21,250 bases of DNA from NCBI GenBank assembly GCA_045615705.1, contig JAZLFH010000007.1, positions 1 to 21,250 of the forward strand. Reading direction: 5' to 3'. The notes below the pieces were generated by a model. That model did no database searches and was not told the DNA's origin. It saw only the letters and a list, made by a program, of their open reading frames with translations. Below are positions 21,068 through 21,250 of the stretch, piece by piece; position 1 is the first letter of the stretch; each line of letters starts with the position of its first letter. The position numbers were made by a program, and so were the translations under genes. The DNA comes from JAZLFH01 sp045615705 (GTDB lineage Bacteria > Bacillota > Clostridia > UMGS1883).

Positions 21068-21097
21068 TTGACAAATATAAACTTTAGAGTATATAAT
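21068..21097 (+). promoter_or_regulatory. Consensus sigma70-type promoter
   Basis: Perfect TTGACA (21068-21073) and TATAAT (21092-21097) hexamers with an 18-nt spacer. The next ATG is 20 nt downstream of the -10, with GAGAGGTGAT between. The -35 region shares TTGACAAA with the right half of the dyad at 20601-20608, but here there is no opposite half-site. Confidence 0.87.
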
Positions 21098-21117
21098 ACT
21101 TGTAGAGAGGTGATAAT

Positions 21118-21250
21118 ATGAAATACTTCTTATCAGATTCAGACTGGGTTTATGGTTGGAAAGATAATCAGATGTTTCTTTGCGGAAAAACTGGAGCAAA
21201 ACCAATAAGCGGAACACCCGACCCAATGTGGAGCGTTTTAACAGAAGAGG
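21118..21250 (+). CDS. Hypothetical protein, 5' part
   Basis: The first 44 codons of a gene cut by the window edge. It begins MKYFLSDSDWVYGWKDNQMF and continues through GKTGAKPISGTPDPMW. It has no signal peptide or membrane segment, is rich in Trp and Gly, and shows no family I recognise. GAGAGGTGAT before the ATG and a consensus promoter make the start secure. It looks like a second independently transcribed accessory gene after the 49-aa unit. Confidence 0.7.
   Translation, partial: MKYFLSDSDWVYGWKDNQMFLCGKTGAKPISGTPDPMWSVLTEE

Noticed and set aside
1..21250. CRISPR arrays, tRNA genes, insertion sequences and attachment sites
   Set aside because: No regular direct repeats, cloverleaf-like segments, transposase motifs or integrase with flanking core repeats were seen when reading both strands.

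Overview
The window is a contiguous piece of a tailed-phage genome (free phage or prophage) from a low-GC bacterium. Every credible gene is on the + strand. Genes are tightly packed, often with 4-nt ATGA overlaps, and have purine-rich ribosome-binding sites. The host cannot be fixed from sequence alone: codon use and Shine-Dalgarno sites would fit a Firmicute or a Treponema-like spirochaete. No integrase, tRNA, rRNA, CRISPR array or insertion sequence was seen.

Region 1 (1-4687) is an early/middle replication and accessory block. It holds the 3' end of a DnaC-like helicase loader, an SSB, a small XRE-type regulator, an ASCH protein, a chain of tiny overlapping genes (a two-TM protein, a Cys-rich peptide, several zinc ribbons, a one-TM protein), a MazG-like pyrophosphohydrolase and a PD-(D/E)XK nuclease. 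A good sigma70-type promoter at the end of this block (4684-4712), followed by a small inverted repeat, probably starts the packaging/late block.

Region 2 (4785-11116) is the packaging and portal block: two small proteins, TerS, TerL, an HK97/SPP1-type portal, and a MuF-type head protein with an extra C-terminal pyrophosphatase-like (InPase) domain.

Region 3 (11200-20579) is the unusual part. About 9.4 kb of 'polyvalent' proteins sit where capsid genes would normally follow: a 1808-aa N6-adenine methylase plus SNF2-type helicase with P1 DarB-like architecture; an 800-aa protein carrying an embedded nuclease/toxin-like domain; and a 475-aa protein ending in a zeta-toxin-like P-loop kinase. 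By analogy with P1 Dar proteins and the polyvalent-protein concept, these are probably packaged in the virion and delivered with the DNA to blunt host defences. Short [hydrophobic]-x-[K/R]-S-[hydrophobic] motifs recur at termini and domain borders, and the three large proteins share a similar N-terminal layout. A 70-aa reading frame with its own ribosome-binding site is nested in the low-complexity linker of the giant methylase-helicase gene and may be a real overlapping gene.

Region 4 (20580-21250) looks like a cluster of morons. A 49-aa acidic protein has its own operator-like dyad, consensus promoter and terminator; a short GC-rich orphan frame follows; then a second consensus promoter drives a gene cut off by the window edge. 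No major capsid, protease, scaffold, tail or lysis gene is visible; they presumably lie downstream.
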